DNA of 64,000 nt, taken from CALKWS01 sp051020515. Lineage in GTDB: Bacteria; Actinomycetota; Actinomycetes; Actinomycetales; Beutenbergiaceae. The stretch's first letter is position 1, and each line of letters starts with the position of its first letter. Shown here piece by piece: positions 27,767-35,878 of this stretch. A program made the translations under genes and the position numbers. The stretch spans positions 868,001 to 932,000 of the forward strand of contig NZ_CP194857.1 of NCBI RefSeq assembly GCF_051020515.1. The letters are read 5' to 3'. A model generated the notes under the pieces. The model did not search any database. It was not told where the DNA came from and saw nothing but the letters and a program-made list of their open reading frames with translations.

Positions 27767-28789
27767 TCAGTTCCCCCCGGTGGCGGACCCGACGGCGGGG
27801 ACCACCTGCCCCACCGGCCGGCCGTGGCCCAGTACCGGCACCCGCGCCCAGGGCCATCCCTCGGGGGGCGCTTCCTCGCCCAGCACGCCCAGCGCCGCCG
27901 CGAGCACCGCGGGGCGGGGCCGGGAGCCGCCGTCAGCGATCTTGAAGGCCAGGGCGCGCCCATCGGGCAGGGCCGCGGCGTAGACGCCCTCGGCGCCGTC
28001 CTTGGCGATCAGACCGGGCACCTGCCGCATCGCCTCGGTGACGTCCCGGCCCTGTCCCCCGACCAGATACGGGTGCGCCCGCATGGCGGCGGCGACGCGA
28101 CCCTCCGGTGACTCCGGTTGCGCGGTGGCCAGGGTCGCGAAGGCCCGGGCGAGCCCCTCAGTGGTGGTCGAGGGTAATGGCGCTCCGCACCCGTCGACGG
28201 CCAGGTGGCCCACCGCGACGCCGGTCAGCTCGGCGATCGTGGCCACGACCGCCTGCTGTAGCGGGTGCGCCGGGTCGAGGTAGGTGTCGGTGGGCCAGCC
28301 GTTGTGCACGCAGGTCGCCAGCATCACCGCGTGCTTGCCCGAGCAGTTCTGGGTGAGCGAGGAGGGCTCGTGGCCCGCGTCGCGCCAGGCGCGCGCGGCC
28401 TGGGCCGACAACGGCGGATCCGGGGTGTTGCCCAGGTCGGCCTCGCTCAACCCGGCGCGGGCCAGGATCGCTCGGACCACCTCCAGGTGTGCCGCCTCCC
28501 CGCTGTGGGAGGCGCATGCCAGGGCGATCTGTTCCGGTTCCAGCACCACCCCGGTGCGCAGCGCCACGAGCGCCTGCACCGGCTTCACCGACGAGCGCGG
28601 GAACATGGTCTGCGCCGGCGCGCCCACGCTCAGCCCGGTGCTGCCGTCGGCGTGCAGAGTGCTCAGATGGCCGGTGTGCACCGATTCGGTGAGGTCGCCG
28701 CGCACCACCCAGGCCAGGGGCGCGCCCGGGTTGATCGGGTGCGGCACGGACGGGGCGGGAACGACGGTGTGGGGCTGACCCGGATTCAC
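27767..28789 (-). CDS. L-asparaginase, plant/bacterial type II family (Asparaginase_II domain)
   Basis: Converts L-asparagine to aspartate and ammonia. Family blocks seen in the 340 residues are RSSVKPVQALVAL, LACASHSGEAAHLEVV, QNCSGKHAVMLATC and AVDGCGAPLPSTTTEGLA; the serine and lysine of SSVKP and SGKH belong to the catalytic region of this family. I use the GTG start at 28789 that overlaps the DUF2516 stop by 4 bp; the frame is open much further upstream but over a real gene. dtd follows after 3 bp. Confidence 0.86.
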   Translation of the reverse strand: MNPGQPHTVVPAPSVPHPINPGAPLAWVVRGDLTESVHTGHLSTLHADGSTGLSVGAPAQTMFPRSSVKPVQALVALRTGVVLEPEQIALACASHSGEAAHLEVVRAILARAGLSEADLGNTPDPPLSAQAARAWRDAGHEPSSLTQNCSGKHAVMLATCVHNGWPTDTYLDPAHPLQQAVVATIAELTGVAVGHLAVDGCGAPLPSTTTEGLARAFATLATAQPESPEGRVAAAMRAHPYLVGGQGRDVTEAMRQVPGLIAKDGAEGVYAAALPDGRALAFKIADGGSRPRPAVLAAALGVLGEEAPPEGWPWARVPVLGHGRPVGQVVPAVGSATGGN

Positions 28790-29115
28790 CAAGGCGATCC
28801 TCCACCGCCACGGTTGTCCCGGTAGTGACGAACCGCCGGGCGCACATCGGCCAGATAGATCCCGGCCGGCACCGCCGCCAGTACCAGGAAGATGATCAGG
28901 CCCGAACGGCCCAGTGGCGGCGGGATGCCGAGGAAGGCCAACAGCAGGGCGAGAGCCAGGATACCGGCCCAGAAGCCTTTGGTGCGCTTCTCCGCGTAAC
29001 TGAATGCCTCCCCGGGGCGTCGCAGCGCATCGAACAGCGCGAGTGCGCACATGCCCACCACCACCAGGGACAGCGCGAGGAACAGGTAGTTCTGAATGGT
29101 GCCGACGACGATCAC
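28786..29115 (-). CDS. DUF2516 family membrane protein
   Basis: 109-residue protein with an N-terminal membrane helix (NYLFLALSLVVVGMCALALFDAL), the conserved RRPGEAFSYAEKRTKGFW segment, and two further helices ending with YLADVRPAVRHYR. The family is actinobacterial and of unknown function. TAGAGT lies 6 nt upstream of the GTG start, suggesting a leaderless transcript. It is the first gene of a coupled set with the asparaginase and dtd. Confidence 0.85.
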   Translation of the reverse strand: MIVVGTIQNYLFLALSLVVVGMCALALFDALRRPGEAFSYAEKRTKGFWAGILALALLLAFLGIPPPLGRSGLIIFLVLAAVPAGIYLADVRPAVRHYRDNRGGGGSPW

Positions 29116-29185
29116 CCCATGACTCTAGTTCAGCCCACGCGATCAGCCCACGCGCAGGCGGAGCCGGGCGCACGTCCGTCGAGGG

Positions 29186-29611
29186 TTACTGCTGCGGGAG
29201 CACGCGCAGGCCCAAGGCGGTGGCCACGCCCGCGAGGCGGGCGTCGGTGAGGGCCACGATCGGGTTGGCCGGGGCGAGCAACTCCACCGAGGCCATCTGG
29301 ATTCCGTCCCCGGCACGAAGCCCGTGCTCCTCGGCCAGGTCCGCCGCCCGTTCGGCGATCGCCGCGGTGACCTCGACCTTGCGCAGCGCGGGCCACATCC
29401 GGTGCCAGCGCTCCAGCGCCTGCCCCGCTACTTCCTTGCTCACCCTGCCACTGCGCTCCCCGGCGCGCAGCACCGCACGCACCTCGGCGTCGGCCAGCCG
29501 GGAGGCGAACACCGCGTCGGCCCGGTCCCATAGAGCGCGCACCAGGGCCGAGGTGCTCTCGTGGTGCACCAGCGCCAGCAGCGCACTGGAGTCGAAGTAG
29601 ACCAGGCTCAT
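29186..29611 (-). CDS. PIN domain ribonuclease toxin (VapC-like)
   Basis: 141 residues with the PIN acidic site: MSLVYFDSSALLALV (first Asp), DAEVRAVLRA (second acidic), GLRAGDGIQMASVELL (third) and VALTDARLAGVA (fourth). Such toxins cleave tRNA or rRNA in a metal-dependent way when the antitoxin is degraded. The start overlaps the antitoxin stop by 4 bp, the usual coupled arrangement. Confidence 0.9.
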   Translation of the reverse strand: MSLVYFDSSALLALVHHESTSALVRALWDRADAVFASRLADAEVRAVLRAGERSGRVSKEVAGQALERWHRMWPALRKVEVTAAIAERAADLAEEHGLRAGDGIQMASVELLAPANPIVALTDARLAGVATALGLRVLPQQ

Positions 29612-29862
29612 CGTCGCAACCGGCGAACCAGCTCCGAGACGGAGGAGTGCCTGCCCTCCACCGCGGGTGCGCTGGGCCGGTCCGCCTCGGGGGCGGACAA
29701 CAGGCCATCCCGTTCCAGGGAGGCGATCAGGTCCGCTCCGTCGACACCGGTGAGCCGGGCCACCGGCACCCCTCGTTCGGTGATGATGAGTTCTTCGCCC
29801 GCCCCCACGCGCTCGATCCAGTGCTTGAGTTGGGACCGGAATGTACTGACGGGGACGTCCAT
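29608..29862 (-). CDS. Antitoxin, Phd/YefM-VapB type
   Basis: 84 residues beginning MDVPVSTFRSQLKHWIERVGAGEELIITERGVPVARL, the classic Phd/prevent-host-death fold that dimerises and binds DNA, followed by a disordered C-terminal tail expected to wrap the toxin. The start at 29862 is preferred over one 9 bp upstream because TAGGGT lies 7 nt before it, consistent with a leaderless transcript. An inverted repeat just upstream is the likely autoregulatory operator. Confidence 0.88.
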   Translation of the reverse strand: MDVPVSTFRSQLKHWIERVGAGEELIITERGVPVARLTGVDGADLIASLERDGLLSAPEADRPSAPAVEGRHSSVSELVRRLRR

Positions 29863-29869
29863 GCTGTAC

Positions 29870-29899
29870 ACCCTAGCCGCGGCGTACCGGCCGCGGTAC
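29870..29899 (-). promoter_or_regulatory. Promoter and operator of the toxin-antitoxin pair
   Basis: The -10 element TAGGGT (29870-29875, minus strand) is followed by 7 nt and the antitoxin ATG. Upstream, GTACCG (29884-29889) and CGGTAC (29894-29899) form an inverted repeat with a 4-bp centre, well placed for repression by the antitoxin or the complex. Confidence 0.55.
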
Positions 29900-29919
29900 C
29901 GATATCCGGGCAGGTGGCC

Positions 29920-31095
29920 TCACTCCCCGAGTGAACCGGGCTCGGCCAGTGCCGCCCGCGACTCCTCCCCGGTCCAGCCGGTGATGCCCAGCAGATCCAC
30001 CAGCAGGGAGCGCAGCAGCGCCACCTCGGTCTGGGCCCGCCAGCCGGAGAAGGCCTGCGGGTCCAACTGTCCGGCGATCCGCACCAACTGCGGGCGCACC
30101 TTCGCGGGGTCGTCGTTGTTGCCCAGTTCGGTGCCCAACGCCTCGGCGGCCGCGGAGGTCTGTTCCAGCAGGTCGGCCAGCAGCGCCCCGTCGTCGGGAT
30201 CCATCGCGACGGCGCTGGCCCGCCTGGTCAGCACGCGGGTGTTGCGCATCGCCCGGTCACACAGCATCGCGGCCCGGTCCAGCCGCGTCATCTCGTCGTC
30301 GTGCCGCAGCCACTGCGGGGTGAACCGGGTGGCGGCCAAGGATCCGCGCACCACCTCATGCCACTCATCCAGCACCGCCTGGGAACCCCTGGCCTGCACG
30401 AGGGCATCACCCACCGCGGTGGGATCCTGGGCGGCCAGGCCCCGGGCGACCCCACCCAGTGTCCGGGAAACCTCCTGCAGCGCCGCGCGGGCCAGCGAGC
30501 GCACCTGCTTGCGCACGTCGATCGGCAGCAGCGCCGCCACCGCCAGGGCCACCACCCCACCGATCACCGCGTCCAACCACCGGTCCATGGCCCCGGTGAC
30601 GCCGAACAGGTATCCCGGAAGGGCCACCACCACCACCGACTGCACCCCGGCCTGGATCGCCAGCATCTGCCCGGCATCGATCAGCCGCGCCGCGAGCACG
30701 GCCAGGACCAGCACCACGCCGATCTGGATCGGGCCGGACCCGAACAGGGCGGAGAAGGCCTCCCCGAAGAACACCCCGATCGCCACGCCGAAGGCCAGTT
30801 CAGCGACCTTGCGGGGGCGGCGGTCGTGGCTGAACCCCAGGCTGATCCACGCCGCGATGGCGGCGAAGAGCGGGTAGCGGTGCCCCAGACCGTACAACGC
30901 GATGGCATAGGCGACACCGGCGGCTGCCGCCGCGGTCAGGATCGGCCACAGGTCGCTACGGGTGCGGCGCAGCCCCCGACGGGCCCGCGCCAGTGCCGAA
31001 ACCCGGACCTGGCGCAATGTGGGACGTTCCACCGAGGGCACCGGGGGTGTCCCCCCGGGGTCCGGTTCGGACCGGCCCCACGCCCGTCGCTTCAC
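29920..31095 (-). CDS. FUSC family membrane protein (aromatic acid exporter-like)
   Basis: 391 residues. A basic N-terminus of about 50 residues precedes about six membrane segments (TAAAAAGVAYAIALYGLGHRYPLFAAIAAW onward, then GVVLVLAVLAARLIDAG and VIGGVVALAVAALLPID). A long cytoplasmic helical domain forms the C-terminal half. This matches FUSC/YccS-like proteins linked to efflux of aromatic carboxylic acids; the substrate here is unknown. It ends 20 bp beyond the antitoxin promoter and is tandem with the YgfZ-like gene upstream. Confidence 0.85.
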   Translation of the reverse strand: MKRRAWGRSEPDPGGTPPVPSVERPTLRQVRVSALARARRGLRRTRSDLWPILTAAAAAGVAYAIALYGLGHRYPLFAAIAAWISLGFSHDRRPRKVAELAFGVAIGVFFGEAFSALFGSGPIQIGVVLVLAVLAARLIDAGQMLAIQAGVQSVVVVALPGYLFGVTGAMDRWLDAVIGGVVALAVAALLPIDVRKQVRSLARAALQEVSRTLGGVARGLAAQDPTAVGDALVQARGSQAVLDEWHEVVRGSLAATRFTPQWLRHDDEMTRLDRAAMLCDRAMRNTRVLTRRASAVAMDPDDGALLADLLEQTSAAAEALGTELGNNDDPAKVRPQLVRIAGQLDPQAFSGWRAQTEVALLRSLLVDLLGITGWTGEESRAALAEPGSLGE

Positions 31096-31106
31096 GGCCC
31101 ACTCGA

Positions 31107-32207
31107 TCAGGGACGACGACGCAGCGCCGGGTTCGGTCGCGGCCTGTCCTGGGGAGGTGGTCGCCCGGTGCCGAAACCTTCCGGGGTCACAATCGTCTCC
31201 TGCCCGGCGGCGAGGCCCTCCACGCTCAGCGTGGCCTCGGGATCCACCGACCGCTTCAGCACCGCCAGGGCCACCGGACCCAGCTCGTGGTGACGGACCA
31301 CGCTCGTGACCCTGCCGACCTCGCGCTCACCGTGCACGACCGTGGCCCCCGGTTCGGGGGTGATGTGCTCGGAGCCATCCAGGTGCAGCATCGTCAGCCG
31401 GCGCGGGGGCCGGCCCATGGTGAACACCCGGGCGATCGTCTCCTGGCCCCGGTAACACCCCTTCTCCAGGTGCACGGCGGTGCGGAGCCAGTCCAACTCG
31501 TGCGGGATCGTGCGCTCATCGCACTCCCGGGCGTGCCGTGGCCGCCAGGTGGCCACCCGCAATGCCTCCCAGGCCCACACCCCGGCCAGGCGCGCACCAG
31601 CTCCCTCGGCCTGGCTCACCGCGGCCGGCAGATCGTCGCGCTGCACCAGCCACAACGCCCCCTGCCACTGGGCGCCGGGGTGCTCGTGATCGTCCGGCCC
31701 GTAGCGGGTCGATCCCGGGGCGGTCACCGGCCACGGGTCGCGCCACTGAATCAGCGCACCGTCGATCGTGGGCCCGTGCGCGCTGGTGCCGAGCACGGCC
31801 AGGTCGGTGCGAGCGCCGACCTCCACCCGCATCGCGAACTTCATCGACTCCAGGTACGCCACCAGTCCCGCTGCGGTCCCGGACTCGGTGATCAGCCACG
31901 TCGTGGCGCCGTCGTCGATGACGGCGGCGGCGTGCTCGACCCGGCCGTGGGGGTCCAGCACCAGCATCTCGGTGCTCATCCCCGGCTCCAGGGCGTTGAG
32001 GTGCTGGGAGGTGATCGAGTGCAGCCAGGTAAGCCGGTCGGCACCGGCCACGGTGACCACGCCCCGGTGGGACAGGTCCACTACCGCCCGGCCCTGCTCG
32101 AGGGCGCGCTGTTCGTGCATGGGCTCGCCGTAGTGCGCGGCTACACCCTCATCAGGGTCCGCAGCGGCTACGGCGCCCTGCCTGGTCATCAACGCACTGG
32201 CACTCAT
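31107..32207 (-). CDS. YgfZ/GcvT-like folate-binding protein (iron-sulfur cluster assembly factor)
   Basis: 366 residues with a GcvT-type fold and the diagnostic YgfZ signature KGCYRGQE, whose cysteine is needed in characterised homologues for folate-dependent support of Fe-S enzymes. Other landmarks are VVDLSHRGVVTVAGADRLTWLHSI and a C-terminal GPVALAVLKR region. The start at 32207 has GGAGAG 7 nt upstream, which removes an upstream open extension. It sits 11 bp after the FABP-family gene. Confidence 0.9.
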   Translation of the reverse strand: MSASALMTRQGAVAAADPDEGVAAHYGEPMHEQRALEQGRAVVDLSHRGVVTVAGADRLTWLHSITSQHLNALEPGMSTEMLVLDPHGRVEHAAAVIDDGATTWLITESGTAAGLVAYLESMKFAMRVEVGARTDLAVLGTSAHGPTIDGALIQWRDPWPVTAPGSTRYGPDDHEHPGAQWQGALWLVQRDDLPAAVSQAEGAGARLAGVWAWEALRVATWRPRHARECDERTIPHELDWLRTAVHLEKGCYRGQETIARVFTMGRPPRRLTMLHLDGSEHITPEPGATVVHGEREVGRVTSVVRHHELGPVALAVLKRSVDPEATLSVEGLAAGQETIVTPEGFGTGRPPPQDRPRPNPALRRRP

Positions 32208-32218
32208 CGCGCTCTCCT

Positions 32219-32806
32219 TCACTCGTGTCGCTGCAGCCGGCCCGAGGAGTAGGACTGCAACTCGTGGCCGAACGCGGCCAGGTCGGTCGCCCACATCAGT
32301 TCCCCCCGCACCAGGCCGTACATCCGGGCCGCGGCCGCGATGTCGGCGCCGGTCGAGGTGCGGGCGATCAGGTCGGTGCTCAGTTCCACCCGGGGGCCCT
32401 GGACCTGGCCCAGGTAGACGTTCACGTGCCCGCTGGGTTCGGCCAGCAGCACCTCCAGCGCGTGCGCCGGGACGCCGCCGTCGGGCGTTCCGTTCCCTTT
32501 GCCGTCGGTGCCTGCGTCGGTCGGGGCGACCCGCCAGTAGCCGGATTCGGCGCTCCAGACCTGCCCGGCCTGCAGCGCCGCGACGTCGATGTCCCCCTCC
32601 AGGGACTCCAGCGGGCTCTCCAGCAGGTGGGTGGTGCACCTGTAGGTCAGGTACGGGCCGCCGTCGTGACCGAACTCCACGTCGACGAGAACCCCGCGCT
32701 GGGGGATGTCGGGGTAGGCCACGAAGCCGGGACCGCGCCAGCGGCCGATCAGCCAGGCGAGCGGGTACGCCTCCGGGGCCAGGTCGTCAGGAAGTTGGAA
32801 TGCCAC
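32219..32806 (-). CDS. FABP family protein (nitrobindin-like heme protein)
   Basis: 195 residues predicted as a ten-stranded beta-barrel of the DUF1794/nitrobindin family, with the N-terminal signature GRWRGPGFVAYP and C-terminal LMWATDLAAFGHELQSY. Nitrobindins bind ferric heme and interact with nitric oxide and peroxynitrite; the histidine near the C-terminus is a possible heme ligand. TAGCAT lies 7 nt upstream of the GTG start, so the transcript is probably leaderless. Adjacent to the YgfZ-like gene, as in many actinomycetes. Confidence 0.88.
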   Translation of the reverse strand: MAFQLPDDLAPEAYPLAWLIGRWRGPGFVAYPDIPQRGVLVDVEFGHDGGPYLTYRCTTHLLESPLESLEGDIDVAALQAGQVWSAESGYWRVAPTDAGTDGKGNGTPDGGVPAHALEVLLAEPSGHVNVYLGQVQGPRVELSTDLIARTSTGADIAAAARMYGLVRGELMWATDLAAFGHELQSYSSGRLQRHE

Positions 32807-32827
32807 ACCTGCGATGCTATCGCGCCA

Positions 32828-33558
32828 TCACAGCAGGAGCAGGATGCGGCCCAGCACGTACACCGGCGCACCGCAGACCAAAACCGGGAGCACGGCCGCC
32901 GATAACGCCGGCCACGCCCGCACCGAGGCGGGGAACTGACCCAGCAGGTGATGCACGGCCGCACTGAGGACGCCGGCCACGAGCCCGACCAGCACCCCGG
33001 TGACCGGGCCCACCGCGATGATCACGGTTCCCACCCCCAGGCCCACCCCTGCCGCGACCGCGGTGGTGACCAGCCACCCCCAGGTGGCGGGCAGCGGGAT
33101 CGCGGTGACGATCGCCGCAGCCGCGAGGGTCACCGCCCCCACCAGCAACAGCCCAACCGACTCGGACCGGTGCCCACCGCCAGCCACCCCACGCCGGAGG
33201 TCAGCACGGCCGCACCCGTGACCGCCCCGGCGACGGACTCCACCAACCGGGGGCGGCCGTCGCGGCGCAGCAGTTGCAGGACGAAGGCGGCCACGACGAC
33301 GACCCCGAACCCGAGTGCGGCATAGGCCAGGTCACCGGTGAGCCACTGCAGCGACACCCCTGCGGCTATCGTGGCCAGCAACAGCACCGAGGTGCCCTGA
33401 CGGGCCGGCAGTCCGAGCAGTCCCGGCCAGCCGAGTGCGAATATGCCGCCCATCCCGGCCACCGTGGTGATCAGCAGCGGCCGGTCCCCGAATGCCGTCA
33501 GCCCCACCCCGGCCGAGGCGGTGGCGGTGACCACGGCGCGGAAGGACTTGCTCAGCAC
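32828..33558 (-). CDS. Unrecognised polytopic membrane protein (frameshifted)
   Basis: I do not recognise the family. Two minus-strand frames join near 33165 into about 243 residues with seven or eight hydrophobic segments. The first part runs from VLSKSFRAVVTATASAGVGL to SGVGWLAVG; the second continues SVGLLLVGAVTLAAAAIVTAI to VLGRILLLL. Composition is Ala/Gly/Val-rich with short loops and no soluble domain. Start GTG at 33558 lies about 10 nt after GGAGAGAGG. A single-base error is the simplest explanation, since hydrophobic character continues seamlessly across the junction. Confidence 0.65.
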
Positions 33559-33926
33559 GTGCGCTCGACCCCCTCTCTCCGGTGCGGCTGCTGCCGGGCA
33601 GGACACCGCGGCTCCTGGGGCGAACGCTACCGGCATACCCCGGAGGGGGTGAACACGAGTGCCCGGCATGACCCGATGTCAGGTGCGGCGCACACCGGCT
33701 CGGATTCCGCCGTCGTGCGCACCCGGCAGGTGCCTTTACACTGGATGCGACGCCGGGTCGCGCTAGCCCCGGGCTCCAACATCAGCCGCTACGAGCGGCC
33801 TTCGCGCCGTCAGGCGCTGGGCGGCCCGGTGTCATCAACCTCACCTCCGGGTGCGACCCCCTGCCTGGGATGTGCATCGCTGGCCTACGCTGCTGGGCAA
33901 AGGCCTGTACAGATCGGAACAGATGA
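33559..33926. other. 368-bp divergent intergenic region
   Basis: Lies between the membrane-protein gene and the DUF47 gene. No ORF with convincing codon structure is present. GGTGAAC at 33649-33655 is a lone half of a PHO-box-like repeat. TACGCT near 33890 is a weak -10 candidate for the DUF47 gene. I see no RNA gene. Confidence 0.5.
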
Positions 33927-34562
33927 GTGCGACTCACCCTGACCCCCCGCAGGGTCTACTTCGACCTGCTCACCGAGTTGGGCGACCACCTGGTCACCGG
34001 TGCGGACATCCTCGCCCAGTTGATCGGCTCCGAACCGGCTGAGCGTCCGGCACTGGCCAACCGGATGCGCGACGTGGAGCACCTGGCGGATGAGTCCACC
34101 CACGCCATCATCCGGCACCTGAACCGCTCCTCGGCCACCCCGTTCGACCGGGACGACCTGTATGACCTCACCTCCTCGATGGACGACTGCATGGACTCCA
34201 TGGAGGAGGCCACCGACGCGGTGGTGCTCTACCGCATCGGCGAGCTGCCCGAGGCGGTGACCGATCAGGTCGCCACGCTGCAGCGGGCCGCGGAACTGAC
34301 CGCTGCGGCGATGCCCCAGTTGCGGAAGATGAACGGGCTGGAGGCGTACTGGATCGAGGTGAACAGGCTGGAGAACCAGGCCGACCGGATCTACCGCGGG
34401 CTCACCGCGGACCTGTTCACCGACCCGCAGTACCTGGACAGCCCGGCCGGGGTGGTGCAGCTGATCAAGATCCGTACGGTGGTCGACTCCCTGGAAGCCG
34501 CTGCCGACCACTTCGAGAAGGTGGCCAACATCGTGGAGTCGATCTACCTCAAGGAGTCCTGA
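33927..34562 (+). CDS. DUF47 family protein (PhoU-like)
   Basis: 211-residue all-helical protein starting MRLTLTPRRVYFDLLTELGDHL, typical of DUF47 proteins that accompany Pit phosphate transporters and resemble PhoU. The metal-site-like acidic/His segments MRDVEHLADESTHAII and LENQADRIYRGL are visible. No Pit permease is adjacent; instead the pst genes lie next door, convergently, so a regulatory role in phosphate uptake is plausible. GTG start; its stop overlaps the start of the next gene as TGATG. Confidence 0.87.
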   Translation: MRLTLTPRRVYFDLLTELGDHLVTGADILAQLIGSEPAERPALANRMRDVEHLADESTHAIIRHLNRSSATPFDRDDLYDLTSSMDDCMDSMEEATDAVVLYRIGELPEAVTDQVATLQRAAELTAAAMPQLRKMNGLEAYWIEVNRLENQADRIYRGLTADLFTDPQYLDSPAGVVQLIKIRTVVDSLEAAADHFEKVANIVESIYLKES

Positions 34563-34997
34563 TGCGCGCCCGCCGCGGGCCACTGCTGGCGGCCCTCGCG
34601 ACGGTGGCCATGCTGGCGGGAGCGCTGGCCGGTTGCAGCACCGAATCGGTGCAGGTGGGCGCCATGCGCCCAATGGGACCAGCTCCAGGAGGCCCCGCGT
34701 GCGGGCGTGGAGGTGGTGGACTGCGAGCAGGAGCACAGCGCCCAGTTCGTGGGAACCTTCGAGGTGGACTTCGAGACCTTCCCCGGCCAGGAGGCGATCG
34801 ACGACGTCGCCGAACCCGGGTGTCTGGAGGCCTTCACCGAGTTCGTGGGGATCGACTACGCCGACTCACAGTTGCGTCTGGACTGGTTCCGGCCGACGCA
34901 GGAGAGCTGGCAGAACACCGGCGGGCGGGACGTCTGGTGCGTGGCCTACCTCCCCGAGGGCACCACCACCGGCGGCTTCCAGGACAGCGGGCGGTAG
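34562..34997 (+). CDS. Small lipoprotein with septum-formation-like domain (frameshifted)
   Basis: The first frame encodes a lipoprotein signal peptide, MRARRGPLLAALATVAML then LAGALAGCS with lipobox cysteine. Near 34665 the frame shifts and continues as QLQEAPRAGVEVVDCEQEHSAQFVG through a stop at 34997, giving about 144 residues. The VDCEQEHSAQFVG segment with downstream Cys residues resembles the Septum_form domain of actinobacterial secreted proteins. Translationally coupled to the DUF47 gene. Function unknown; localisation should be the outer face of the membrane. Confidence 0.68.
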
Positions 34998-35025
34998 GTT
35001 CCCCGGGCGGTAGGTTCCCCGGGCG
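34988..35025. repeat. 16-bp tandem duplication spanning the lipoprotein stop codon
   Basis: CGGGCGGTAGGTTCCC occurs at 34988-35003 and immediately again at 35004-35019, followed by CGGGCG. The first copy contains the TAG stop of the lipoprotein gene, so the duplication is outside the coding region. It lies in the short gap before the convergent pstB stop. Confidence 0.75.
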
Positions 35026-35045
35026 AGGCACAGGAGGGGTCGTGC

Positions 35046-35828
35046 TCAGCCGAACCGACCGGAGATGTAGTCCTCGGTGGCCTGGACCGAGGGGGCGGAG
35101 AACATCGTGGCGGTGTCATCCATCTCGATCAGCCGGCCCGGCTTGCCGGTCCCGGCGATGTTGAAGAAGAAGCCGGTGCGGTCCGAGACCCGGGCGGCCT
35201 GCTGCATGTTGTGGGTCACGATCACGATCGTGTAGTCGTTCTTCAACTCGTGGATCAGGTCCTCGATGGCCAGGGTGGAGATCGGGTCCAGCGCCGAGCA
35301 CGGCTCATCCATCAGGAGCACCTCCGGTTGGACGGCGATCGCCCGGGCGATGCACAGGCGCTGCTGCTGGCCACCGGACAGGGATGACCCGGGCCGGTCG
35401 AGCCGGTCCTTGACCTCGCTCCACAGGTTCGCCCCGGTCAGCGCCGACTCGGCAAGGTCGTCGGCGTCGGACTTCTTCATCCGCCGGTTGTTCAGTTTCA
35501 CCCCGGCCAGCACGTTGTCGTAGATGGACATCGTAGGGAAGGGGTTAGGCCGCTGGAACACCATGCCGACCTGGCGACGAACCACCACCGGGTCTATCCC
35601 CGGTGCGTACAGGTCCTGGCCGTCCATGACGGCCCTCCCGGTGACGTAGGCCCCTGGAATCACCTCGTGCATCCGGTTCATGGTGCGGAGGAAAGTGGAC
35701 TTGCCGCAGCCGGAGGGCCCGATCAGTGCGGTCACCGATCGGGCCTCGATCACCATCGTGACGTCCTCCACGGCCTTGAAGTCACCGTAGAAGACGTTCA
35801 AGTCAGTGACATCGATGCGCTTGGACAC
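35046..35828 (-). CDS. pstB: Phosphate ABC transporter ATP-binding protein PstB
   Basis: 260-residue ATPase that powers high-affinity phosphate import. Walker A GPSGCGKS at residues 37-44, signature LSGGQQQRLCIARAIA, Walker B with DEPCSALDP (a Pst hallmark) and switch His in VTHNMQQAARVSD. The GTG start at 35828 has AGGAGG 8 nt upstream. It is the last gene of pstSCAB and starts 50 bp after the pstA stop. Confidence 0.97.
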   Translation of the reverse strand: MSKRIDVTDLNVFYGDFKAVEDVTMVIEARSVTALIGPSGCGKSTFLRTMNRMHEVIPGAYVTGRAVMDGQDLYAPGIDPVVVRRQVGMVFQRPNPFPTMSIYDNVLAGVKLNNRRMKKSDADDLAESALTGANLWSEVKDRLDRPGSSLSGGQQQRLCIARAIAVQPEVLLMDEPCSALDPISTLAIEDLIHELKNDYTIVIVTHNMQQAARVSDRTGFFFNIAGTGKPGRLIEMDDTATMFSAPSVQATEDYISGRFG

Positions 35829-35878
35829 AACTCATACCTCCTGCTGGAACACGCGTGCGCGAGTGGGAACGGGGCGGG

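Noticed and set aside
33649..33655. PHO-box-like GTTCACC half near the DUF47 gene
   Set aside because: Only one repeat unit is present and it is far from a promoter; a functional box needs at least two.
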